Shown piece after piece: positions 23,220-35,500 of a DNA stretch of 64,000 nucleotides. Each line of letters starts with the position of its first letter. The stretch's first letter is position 1. The stretch covers positions 15,084,139 through 15,148,138 of the forward strand of contig NC_064039.1 of the NCBI RefSeq assembly GCF_932526225.1, in the 5' to 3' direction. Below the pieces are notes generated by a model. It did not search any database. It worked only from the letters and a program-made list of their open reading frames with translations, and had not been told where the DNA came from. The position numbers and the translations under genes are program-made. This stretch comes from Nematostella vectensis. Its lineage: Eukaryota; Cnidaria; Anthozoa; Actiniaria; Edwardsiidae.

Positions 23220-24828
23220 CTGACTGACTTCAGTCGCTGTTTTGACTAACTGTACAGCACTAAAACCACACTGTACAAAAGATGACAGATTTGTTTGATA
23301 ATTAGGAAGTCATAAAGAAAAGCGCCAGTTTTCTTAGCATTCGCCAAAATGTGAGAGTTCGCCGGTAAAAAGCCCGCCATTTTAAAACATACAGGCTGGT
23401 TTAACCGCGCGGTACTGGAACAAGTCTTGCGTTTTAGTCTCGCAGAGGGCGTTGACTGGAAAATGGTTATTTTCAAATTCGATTATATGGAGATGCTTTT
23501 AATGCTTTTTTCTAACAAGAAAAAAGTACGAATATAATATAACAAAATAGAAACTACTAACAAGCAATTTTAAATCCATGTGAGTAAACTAGTAACGAGA
23601 CCCGCCCTATGACTTACATTCATACCCACACGACGGAAAAACATAACATGACGCTTCAAATAAGCTCATTTCACATCTAATAAGGTGGAAAATTTTTAGT
23701 CAGTAATAGTGAACAAAATATCAAATGCGACTAAATTGAAAATAGACATTTTCATTGAAAATAGAGCTTTTCGTCCCTGAGCCCATACATAGTGCAAGGA
23801 TGATCAAGGGAAAAAAATATTAAAAAGCTAAAATCTGGGTATATGTGCATTTCGGTCTCACGTTATTTCTGTTTTGGAAATCATCCCGGAATAAAAGAGA
23901 TGTTCATTGTAATGATGTTCATTGTAAGAAATTGTCTTCTTTCTCTAATCTGAAATTGCGCACTTTCCACAAAACACACGCTAGTATATTTTTGTAAAGA
24001 TTCTAGATTTACACCCTTATTATACATATTTCACGGGACTTGGTTATCTATTATCAAGTTTACCAATAACAACCAAAAATAAAGCTCAGGTGAAGAAGAA
24101 AAAAAGCGGGATCAAAACCTACGTTGGCCTTTTTCGTTCTATGATACTACAGTCATAATCAATAGTACAATATTTCTTTAACTCTTCTGCACACAGAACC
24201 ATGCCATACGCGGAAATATTGTAATTATCTGACACAAAACCTGAAAATTAGACACAGTTCGAGAAAAATGGGTCGAAACGTGTCGACCATGTAAGTGCAA
24301 CTTGTGTTTTTGACTAGGAGCTGTAGGAGCCTCGGATCTCGGAGGGTTTACTGGTTTGTTTTTTAATCAGCCGGATAATTTCTCAGAACAGCTCTCGTTT
24401 AAACCAAAGAAACTAGGGCCATATATCTAGTGGGAAAATGTAAAATGTTATAAAATGCTACAAACAAGAATTCGCTATTAAGAAACCATTTCTTTGCTGA
24501 CTGCAGCAAACCAAACGTGTCACCTCGACTAATCAATTTTACTAAAAGTTTTTTTCTGTGATACTATAATGACTATCTATAACAAGAACTATTACAAATC
24601 TATACCTCTGGGTACGAAGAAATCGTGGACGGGAAACACTGATTTTTTGACGATGAAAGAAAACGAGAGCTAGAATTGCATCAGTTTAGGAAAATCTCGG
24701 GTTGTCGTTCTGAGTCGAAAATGTATTGGGACTTTGCTGCACCAGTGATCTTAGACTTCTTGTATGGCAAGAGCGGCAAAGATAGGTAGAATAAGAGAAC
24801 ACAAACTAAAGATACAGAATCTACTTAC

Positions 24829-24905
24829 CCCAAAGTCCGTCGTCGGTCTCTAAAACTTCAAGGGCCTCAAGAAGGCAAAGCATGTCTGCATTACATGCGG
24901 CAATC
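24829..24905 (-). other. Possible 5' leader exon of the zinc-finger gene
   Basis: On the minus strand an ATG-led stretch (MLCLLEALEVLETDDGLW) runs into a strong donor GGG|GTAAGT near 24829. If spliced to the acceptor at 19022 the frame stops after a dozen further codons, so this would be an untranslated leader with a short upstream ORF. No other partner is visible. It is speculative. Confidence 0.3.
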
Positions 24906-26343
24906 TTATTGGTCAAAAATGACTTGTCAATTGTTCAGACACGTGACATCACGCACGCCTTCCTAACAAAATGTACTCCGCTCTAAACATAACGCCTTCG
25001 TCTTCAAGATCTGAATTGAAACAAGAAAAGAGACAAAAAAAGGACAAAGGTCCCAGTGAAAAACATATCTGTTATGACTTAGGTCATTTTTGAAGCGCAT
25101 GTTCCACGCATTGAGTTGGCAGTGAATGGAAGAATTTACACTGATCGCGACTCGAGACATCACCATGAGGGAAAACAAAGGGTCTTTAGTACAGTTTGCT
25201 GTTACGTACACTTAGTGTACTGTTTGCATGTTTGTTCTTTTTTAGTGATAAGTGAATTCAAATTAATTCCATTTCCCATCGTTGATTGTCAGTGAGCGAG
25301 AAAAACAACTACCAATTTCTGTACGACTCACAGGAGGTAGAATGTAAAAAAAAATGTCTAACTTATTTTAGAGTTTTATTTTTCATATGAAAAGCTTTCA
25401 AAAGCGCATTCAAAATTCCTTTGTTTCTTCAAAATTGTTACACCCCTCCCACGAAACCCCAAACCAAACACCACCATCACAACCGCCGTTTAGTTGTGTT
25501 AACCATTTCTGACTTTCTCCTACAATTGTATTTAGTTATTTGTAAGGAAGAGGGGAACCTATTCCATGTTCATACAAATCAATACAAAATATACAGGTGT
25601 AGATAGTATTCATTTTGTAAAATAAAGAACTAGTTAAAGTAAGTACAAGAAGTTTTATAAATTATGGTTAATGATTACTGGTGATCAGATACAGCATATT
25701 CATGAAATAAAGTTTGAACCCAAAATTTGTGCATAGCCATAATTTACTGGAGGGAAAAAATGCCATATGCCAAAAAAATCTGGGACTCCATTTGGAATTC
25801 AAGGGGGGTGAAATGTCCTCTGCAGACAATTATTAAGGGGCTTTCACCCTATACAATAAAAAAATAAACAGTTGTAATGAAAGACAACTATTATGTGATG
25901 AGAGTCCAGTCAAGGTCGCAAATACAGGCCACCACTGGCCTACAAACCAGTTCCTAATCAATGCTGTATCACTTATAACGGCCCAGGCAAGGAGGCCATT
26001 TCACATTTTCTCAAATTTTAAGGAAATGATCAGTAGGGGTGTGGCTTCCTCCAATTTCTAATTTTTTTTTAATGTCCGTGTATGATGTTTCTACAGTATT
26101 TTGATGCTAAATATATCAAATATATTAACCTTACTTGGTTCTTACATAGAACAATATTTCTCCACCTTTTACTATCTGATGCTATTTTATGATATTCTAT
26201 AAAACCTTCTGCTATAATAAGTTGGTTACGTTGGGAATCCATCCAATTAAAAAGGTGTAATAAATTGATGATGCACTATATAAAATCTATGAAACAAAAT
26301 TTTTTTTTATATCAAGATGTACAAAGATATAACCTCACAAAAC
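24906..26343. other. Intergenic, nothing recognised
   Basis: AT-rich sequence between the possible zinc-finger leader exon and the 3' end of the NTPDase gene. No coding, RNA or clear mobile feature was seen on either strand. Confidence 0.4.
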
Positions 26344-26478
26344 CCAGGGGCGTAGCCGGGGGCCCTCCCCCCTACCCCTCCGTTTAAGCAGCTAAAAATA
26401 CAGTAAATGTATGGGACATTATCTGTAAAAGTCCCTTTTGTGCCCCCTCCTGTTAAAAATCCTGGCCATGCCGCTGTC
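26344..26478. mobile_element. Short TIR element 'ggggcgtagcc'
   Basis: It begins aggggcgtagccgggggccc and ends cctggccatgccgctg, an imperfect inverted match. It lies just downstream of the NTPDase stop and may be inside its 3' UTR. Confidence 0.55.
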
Positions 26479-26525
26479 AAAGACACAATTATTAATTTAC
26501 TAGTTTTCCTAATCACTTAAGTTAA

Positions 26526-29500
26526 TTAAATTGCTAGGCCACGTGGGGACATCTTTTTGCGATTGACAGCCCTTCGTGTTGCCGTGATAGCAAGGAGAAC
26601 TCCTAAACTGATCAGAATTGCAGCAACTATGACTACTGCCATAAAAGCTTCTGTCTGCACTCGATAGGTTGGTTCATTTATGGGGAGTAGATTTGTTGCA
26701 TTGATCATGAAACCCAGGGCCCAGCCTAACGACCTTCCGTGGATCTGAAAGAGAAATCATGTAGAAGTAGTTTTTCTTTATTTTAATCAAAACAATAGAA
26801 ATGATGTTAAGTAGCATTTATATTTTCAATCAAATCAAAAGAAATGATATTATATAGCAAGTAAAATGCATTTCAGACAAATTGAGAATGCAAAATAAAA
26901 TGTTCTTATTCTCAGGTGATCTTCTTATTGTACAACTTGAATAATTTCATCTGTGCAATGCATCTACAAACAGGGCTGTACATAAATATTCTGTACAGTA
27001 GCATCTACAAACAGGGCTGTACATAAATATTCTGTTTACAGCAGCATTGACAAACAGGGCTGTACATAAATATTCTGTACAGTAGCATCTACAAACAGGG
27101 CTGTACATAAATATTCTGTTTACACTAGCATCTACAAACAGGGCTGTACATAAAAATTCTGTTTACAGTAGCATTGACAAACAGGGCTGTACATAAATAT
27201 TCTGTTTACAGTAGCATCTACAAACAGGGCTGTACATAAATATTCTGTACAGTAGCATCTACAAACAGGGCTGTACATAAATATTCTGTTTACAGTAGCA
27301 TCTACAAACAGGGCTGTACATAAATATTCTGTTTACAGTAGCATCTACAAACAGGGCTGTACATAAATATTCTGTACAGTAGCATCTACAAACAGGGCTG
27401 TACATAAATATTCTGTTTACAGTAGCATCTACAAACAGGGCTGTACATAAATATTCTGTACAGTAGCATCTACAAACAGGGCTGTACATAAATATTCTGT
27501 TTACAGTAGCATCTACAAACAGGGCTGTACATAAATATTCTGTACAGTAGCATCTACAAACAGGGCTGTACATAAATATTCTGTACAGTAGCATCTACAA
27601 ACAGGGCTGTACATAAATATTCTGTACAGTAGCATCTACAAACAGGGCTGTACATAAATATTCCGTACAGTAGCATCTACAAACAGGGCTGTACATAAAT
27701 ATTCTGTACAGTAGCATCTACAAGCAGGGCTGTACATAAATATTCTGTTTACAGTAGCATCTACAAACAGGGCTGTACATAAATATTCTGTACAGTAGCA
27801 TCTACAAGCAGGGATGTACATAAATATTCTGTTTACAGTAGCATCTACAAACAGGGCTGTACATAAATATTCCGTACAGTAGCATCTACAAACAGGGCTG
27901 TACATAAATATTCTGTTTACAGTAGCATCTACAAACAGGGATGTACATAAATATTCTGTTTACAGTAGCATTGACAAACAGGGCTGTACATAAATATTCT
28001 GTACAGTAGCATCTACAAACAGGGCTGTACATAAATATTCTGTACAGTAGCATCTACAAACAGGGCTGTACATAAATATTCTGTTTACAGTAGCATCTAC
28101 AAACAGGGATGTACATAAATATTCTGTTTACAGTAGCATTGACAAACAGGGATGTACATAAATACTCTGTTTACAGTAGCATCGACAAACAGGGCTGTAC
28201 ATAAATATTCTGTTTACAGTAGCATCTACAAACAGGGCTGTACATAAATATTCTGTTTACAGTAGCATTGACAAACAGGGCTGTACATAAATATTCTGTA
28301 CAGTAGCATCTACAAACAGGGATGTACATAAATATTCTGTTTACAGTAGCATCTACAAACAGGGCTGTACATAAATATTCTGTTTACAGTAGCATCTACA
28401 AACAGGGCTGTACATATATATTCTGTACAGTAGCATCTACAAACAGGGCTGTACATAAATATTCTGTTTACAGTAGCATCTACAAACAGGGCTGTACATA
28501 AATATTCTGTTTACAGTAGCATCTACAAACAGGGCTGTACATAAATATTCTGTACAGTAGCATCTACAAACAGGGCTGTACATAAATATTCTGTACAGTA
28601 GCATCTACAAACAGGGCTGTACATAAATATTCCATACAGTAGCATCTACAAACAGGGCTGTACATAAATATTCTGTTTACAGTAGCATCTACAAACAGGG
28701 CTGTACATAAATATTCTGTACAGTAGCATCTACAAACAGGGCTGTACATAAATATTCTGTTTACAGTAGCATCTACAAACAGGGCTGTACATAAATATTC
28801 TGTACAGTAGCATCTACAAGCAGGGCTGTACATAAATATTCTGTTTACAGTAGCATTGACAAACAGGGCTGTACATAAATATTCTGTACAGTAGCATTTA
28901 CAAGCAGGGCTGTACATAAATATTCTGTTTACAGTAGCATCTACAAACAGGGCTGTACATAAATATTCTGTACAGTAGCATCTACAAGCAGGGCTGTACA
29001 TAAATATTCTGTACAGTAGCATCTACAAACAGGGCTGTACATAAATATTCTGTTTACAGTAGCATCTACAAACAGGGCTGTACATAAATATTCTGTTTAC
29101 AGTAGCATCTACAAACAGGGCTGTACATAAATATTCTGTTTACAGTAGCATTGACAAACAGGGCTGTACATAAATATTCTGTACAGTAGCATCTACAAAC
29201 AGGGCTGTTTAATATTCTGTACAGTAGCATCTACAAACAGGGCTGTACATAAATATTCTGTACAGTAGCATCTACAAGCAGGGCTGTACATAAATATTCT
29301 GTACAGTAGCATCTACAAACAGGGCTGTACATAAATATTCTGTTTACAGTAGCATTGACAAACAGGGCTGTACATAAATATTCTGTACAGTAGCATCTAC
29401 AAACAGGGCTGTTTAATATTCTGTACAGTAGCATCTACAAACAGGGCTGTACATAAAAATTCTGTTTACAGTAGCATTGACAAACAGGGCTGTACATAAA

Positions 29501-32500
29501 TATTCTGTTTACAGTAGCATCTACAAACAGGGCTGTACATAAATATTCTGTTTACAGTAGCATCTACAAACAGGGCTGTACATAAATATTCTGTACAGTA
29601 GCATCTACAAACAGGGCTGTTTAATATTCTGTACAGTAGCATCTACAAACAGGGATGTACATAAATATTCTGTTTACAGTAGCATCTACAAACAGGGCTG
29701 TACATAAATATTCTGTTTACAGTAGCATCTACAAACAGGGATGTACATAAATATTCTGTTTACAGTAGCATCTACAAACAGGGCTGTACATAAATATTCT
29801 GTTTACAGTAGCATCTACAAACAGGGCTTTACATAAATATTCTGTTTACAGTAGCATCTACAAACAGGGCTGTACATAAATATTCTGTACAGTAGCATCT
29901 ACAAACAGGGCTGTACATAAATATTCTGTACAGTAGCATCTACAAACAGGGCTGTACATAAATATTCTGTACAGTAGCATCTACAAGCAGGGCTGTACTT
30001 AAATATTCCGTACAGTAGCATCTACAAACAGGGCTGTACATAAATATTCTGTTTACAGTAGCATCTACAAACAGGGCTGTACATAAATATTCTGTTTACA
30101 GTAGCATCTACAAACAGGGCTGTACATAAATATTCTGTTTACAGTAGCATCTACAAACAGGGCTGTACATAAATATTCCGTACAGTAGCATCTACAAACA
30201 GGGCTGTACATAAATATTCTGTTTACAGTAGCATCTACAAACAGGGCTGTACATAAATATTCTGTTTACAGTAGCATTGACAAACAGGGCTGTACATAAA
30301 TATTCTGTTTACAGTAGCATCTACAAACAGGGCTGTACATAAATATTCTGTACAGTAGCATCTACAAACAGGGCTGTACATAAATATTCTGTTTACAGTA
30401 GCATCTACAAACAGGGATGTACATAAATATTCTGTTTACAGTAGCATTGACAAACAGGGCTGTACATAAATATTCCGTACAGTAGCATCTACAAACAGGG
30501 CTGTACATAAATATTCTGTTTACAGTAGCATTGACAAACAGGGCTGTACATAAATATTCTGTACAGTAGCATCTACAAACAGGGCTGTACATAAATATTC
30601 TGTACAGTAGCATCTACAAACAGGGCTGTACATAAATATTCTGTTTACAGTAGCATTGACAAACAGGGCTGTACATAAATATTCCGTACAGTAGCATCTA
30701 CAAACAGGGCTGTACATAAATATTCTGTACAGTAGCATCTACAAGCAGGGCTGTACTTAAATATTCCGTACAGTAGCATCTACAAACAGGGCTGTACATA
30801 AATATTCTGTACAGTAGCATCTACAAGCAGGGCTGTACTTAAATATTCCGTACAGTAGCATCTACAAACAGGGCTGTACATAAATATTCTGTACAGTAGC
30901 ATCTACAAACAGGGCTGTACATAAATATTCTGTACAGTAGCATCTACAAGCAGGGCTGTACTTAAATATTCCGTACAGTAGCATCTACAAACAGGGCTGT
31001 ACATAAATATTCTGTACAGTAGCATCTACAAACAGGGCTGTACATAAATATTCTGTACAGTAGCATCTACAAGCAGGGCTGTACTTAAATATTCCGTACA
31101 GTAGCATCTACAAACAGGGCTGTTTAATATTCTGTACAGTAGCATCTACAAACAGGGATGTACATAAATATTCTGTTTACAGTAGCATCTACAAACAGGG
31201 CTGTACATAAATATTCTGTTTACAGTAGCATCTACAAACAGGGATGTACATAAATATTCTGTTTACAGTAGCATCTACAAACAGGGCTGTACATAAATAT
31301 TCTGTTTACAGTAGCATCTACAAACAGGGCTTTACATAAATATTCTGTTTACAGTAGCATCTACAAACAGGGCTGTACATAAATATTATGTACAGTAGCA
31401 TCTACAAACAGGGCTGTACATAAATATTCTGTACAGTAGCATCTACAAACAGGGCTGTACATAAATATTCTGTACAGTAGCATCTACAAGCAGGGCTGTA
31501 CTTAAATATTCCGTACAGTAGCATCTACAAACAGGGCTGTACATAAATATTCTGTTTACAGTAGCATCTACAAACAGGGCTGTACATAAATATTCTGTTT
31601 ACAGTAGCATCTACAAACAGGGCTGTACATAAATATTCTGTTTACAGTAGCATCTACAAACAGGGCTGTACATAAATATTCCGTACAGTAGCATCTACAA
31701 ACAGGGCTGTACATAAATATTCTGTTTACAGTAGCATCTACAAACAGGGCTGTACATAAATATTCTGTTTACAGTAGCATTGACAAACAGGGCTGTACAT
31801 AAATATTCTGTTTACAGTAGCATCTACAAACAGGGCTGTACATAAATATTTTGTACAGTAGCATCTACAAACAGGGCTGTACATAAATATTCTGTTTACA
31901 GTAGCATCTACAAACAGGGATGTACATAAATATTCTGTTTACAGTAGCATTGACAAACAGGGCTGTACATAAATATTCCGTACAGTAGCATCTACAAACA
32001 GGGCTGTACATAAATATTCTGTTTACAGTAGCATTGACAAACAGGGCTGTACATAAATATTCTGTACAGTAGCATCTACAAACAGGGCTGTACATAAATA
32101 TTCTGTACAGTAGCATCTACAAACAGGGCTGTACATAAATATTCTGTTTACAGTAGCATTGACAAACAGGGCTGTACATAAATATTCCGTACAGTAGCAT
32201 CTACAAACAGGGCTGTACATAAATATTCTGTACAGTAGCATCTACAAGCAGGGCTGTACTTAAATATTCCGTACAGTAGCATCTACAAACAGGGCTGTAC
32301 ATAAATATTCTGTACAGTAGCATCTACAAACAGGGCTGTACATAAATATTCTGTACAGTAGCATCTACAAGCAGGGCTGTACTTAAATATTCCGTACAGT
32401 AGCATCTACAAACAGGGCTGTACATAAATATTCTGTTTACAGTAGCATCTACAAACAGGGCTGTACATAAATATTCTGTACAGTAGCATCTACAAACAGG

Positions 32501-35500
32501 GCTGTACATAAATATTCTGTACAGTAGCATCTACAAGCAGGGATGTACATAAATATTCTGTACAGTAGCATCTACAAACAGGGCTGTACATAAATATTCT
32601 GTTTACAGTAGCATCTACAAACAGGGATGTACATAAATATTCTGTACAGTAGCATCTACAAACAGGGCTGTACATAAATATTCTGTACAGTAGCATCTAC
32701 AAACAGGGCTGTACATAAATATTCTGTTTACAGTAGCATCGACAAACAGGGCTGTACATAAATATTCTGTTTACAGTAGCATCTACAAACAGGGCTGTAC
32801 ATAAATATTCTGTACAGTAGCATTGACAAACAGGGCTGTACATAAATATTCTGTTTACAGTAGCATCGACAAACAGGGCTGTACATAAATATTCTGTACA
32901 GTAGCATCTACAAACAGGGATGTACATAAATATTCTGTTTACAGTAGCATCTACAAACAGGGCTGTACATAAATATTCTGTTTACAGTAGCATTGACAAA
33001 CAGGGCTGTACATAAATATTCTGTTTACAGTAGCATCTACAAACAGGGCTGTACATAAATATTCTGTTTACAGTAGCATCTACAAACAGGGCTGTACATA
33101 AATATTCTGTTTACAGTAGCATTGACAAACAGGGCTGTACATAAATATTCTGTACAGTAGCATCTACAAACAGGGCTGTACATAAATATTCTGTACAGTA
33201 GCATCTACAAACAGGGCTGTACATAAATATTCTGTTTACAGTAGCATCTACAAACAGGGCTGTACATAAATATTCTGTTTACAGTAGCATCGACAAACAG
33301 GGCTGTACATAAATATTCTGTTTACAGTAGCATCTACAAACAGGGCTGTACATAAATATTCTGTTTACAGTAGCATTGACAAACAGGGCTGTACATAAAT
33401 ATTCTGTACAGTAGCATCTACAAGCAGGGCTGTACATAAATATTCTGTACAGTAGCATCTACAAACAGGGCTGTACATAAATATTCTGTACAGTAGCATC
33501 TACAAGCAGGGCTGTACATAAATATTCTGTTTACAGTAGCATCGACAAACAGGGCTGTACATAAATATTCTGTTTACAGTAGCATCTACAAACAGGGCTG
33601 TACATAAATATTCTGTTTACAGTAGCATTGACAAACAGGGCTGTACATAAATATTCTGTACAGTAGCATCTACAAGCAGGGCTGTACATAAATATTCTGT
33701 ACAGTAGCATCTACAAACAGGGCTGTACATAAATATTCTGTACAGTAGCATCTACAAGCAGGGCTGAAAAGGCAAGCCCTGGTAATCCTAGTAGGGGTGG
33801 GGTGGGGAGAGGTTACACATGCTTATTTCTCCCATACTTCCATATTGTTTATAATGTGAAGGCCTCTGTGATGGCATGTGAATTTCTTTCAAAAATTGTA
33901 TAAACTTTTTCCTTGTACACTCTATACTCCCCTCCATATTCCCCTCAAGACAATCTAATCTCCCCATTAAGATCCACCATTTTGAAACAAACACAACAAG
34001 ACAAGATTTGCTTGGCCTTGAACATACAAGCTTTATACTTACTGAGTTTTGAAATGATACATCAGATGAGTTTTCATTCAAATGATAGCCTTGGGTTAGA
34101 AGTGTAAATATATATTGAGCATCAAAGCACAAGGTTTTCAAGAACTGCTTTGGAGAGTTGCCAGTATCTACCTAAAATGTAAACTGTTGTTTAGTAATCA
34201 GCTTATTTCATTTTCTTCACCAACATTGTTTATATTTGTCCCCGCACCCCCTACTCTCCTGAAGAGCCCTTCTGTATCCCTGACAAGCAGAATTAAAGAA
34301 ATAACTAGCGGTAGTAGTGTTCAGCCTTTTGTGGGTACCAGTTTATTCCCACTTAACAATCCACGTAACAATCTCCGATGAAGATATTGCAAAATTGTTA
34401 ATTGCAGTGTGACTATTGCAAGTTTCTTTGAGGGTGTGATTGGTAATTTAGAGAGGATAGCAGGAATTCTAATACTTTCTTTTGTGTTTGAGGTTTCCAT
34501 TGGTCCCCCAGAAGTAAACTGGTGACAATGCAATGGTAAATTAAGCTTTTTAATAAAATTTTCCTATCAACCAACCAACAACTTTACTTATTACCAATTA
34601 TTCTGCCATTATTATTGTTATCATCATCATCATTAAGAATTGATGATGAATTGATTAATTGAATTATAATTAATAATATTCAACTGGTTATTTGCCTGAC
34701 TTTTTTTGTGTGACATTTAGGGAGGGGCTAAGGAAGAAAAGAGGCATTATATAAACATATTGGACAATAGGGGACCTTGAAATACCAAGTAAAAGATACA
34801 AGTTTCAAGATACAAAAAAACAACCTAAAATTTAATGGCTCCAAAGATACAAGTTCCAAATAGATTTTTAGGGGGGAGGGGTGGGTTATAAATGATAATT
34901 TTGGAAAGCTCTGTTTAAAACAGCTAATGATTCCTTAGCATGATACCTCTTTACCTCAGCCCATGGCTCACTGCAAAATTTATCAGCAGCTCTCTTGAGG
35001 CCTGCAAGTGAGATGTTACCAGAAGGACTCGCTGATGTTAGGTTCAAGCTGTGAGCTACGTAGTAGTAACTTGAAAATGCCTTAAAAGAAAACAATTTTA
35101 ATGTCAGAACACAGTAAAAATATTCAAAAATAGAAAATAAAATGTTATGGATGTACAATAGTTCCTCATAGGGCGGTTAATACAGCTTGTGAAACAAATG
35201 TTCCAGACAGGGCAAGGGATGGACACAGGGGAGTTAAAAAGTGATGTCAGGCCCGTAGCCAGGATTTTGAGCGAAGTGGTTTGCTTTTCCATTTTTTTCT
35301 TATTACATTAGGCAATCAATACTTCAAATAAATTCAATCTCGTATTTAAAATGTTATAAGATAATAATTTAAAAAAAGATTTTTATAGGCATTTTAAAGA
35401 CATATTGATGTGCACGGTAATCCAGCCAAACGTTTTTTTGTTTGCTCTGAGTGGACCTTCAAGCCCGATGGGGGGGTTCGTTCGAACCCCCCTGAACCCC

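Larger units (their letters stand above)
19022..24828. other. Non-coding stretch, probable 5' intron of zinc-finger gene
   Basis: I see no coding exon here. It holds several repeats listed separately: the TIR element 20313-20645, a cgtgaatcgtga-rich block 20880-21130, a palindrome 21291-21478, a duplicated segment 21880-22170, and nested elements 22474-23219. The rest is AT-rich unique-looking sequence. Confidence 0.45.

Noticed and set aside
27259-32927. Minus-strand ORFs of 68-152 codons repeating RIFMYSPVCRCYCTEYLC
   Set aside because: They arise because 41+43 bp = 84 bp keeps the satellite in frame; they lie inside an intron and track the repeat exactly.
26959-33766. CRISPR array
   Set aside because: Units are contiguous with no unique spacers, and the context is a eukaryotic intron.
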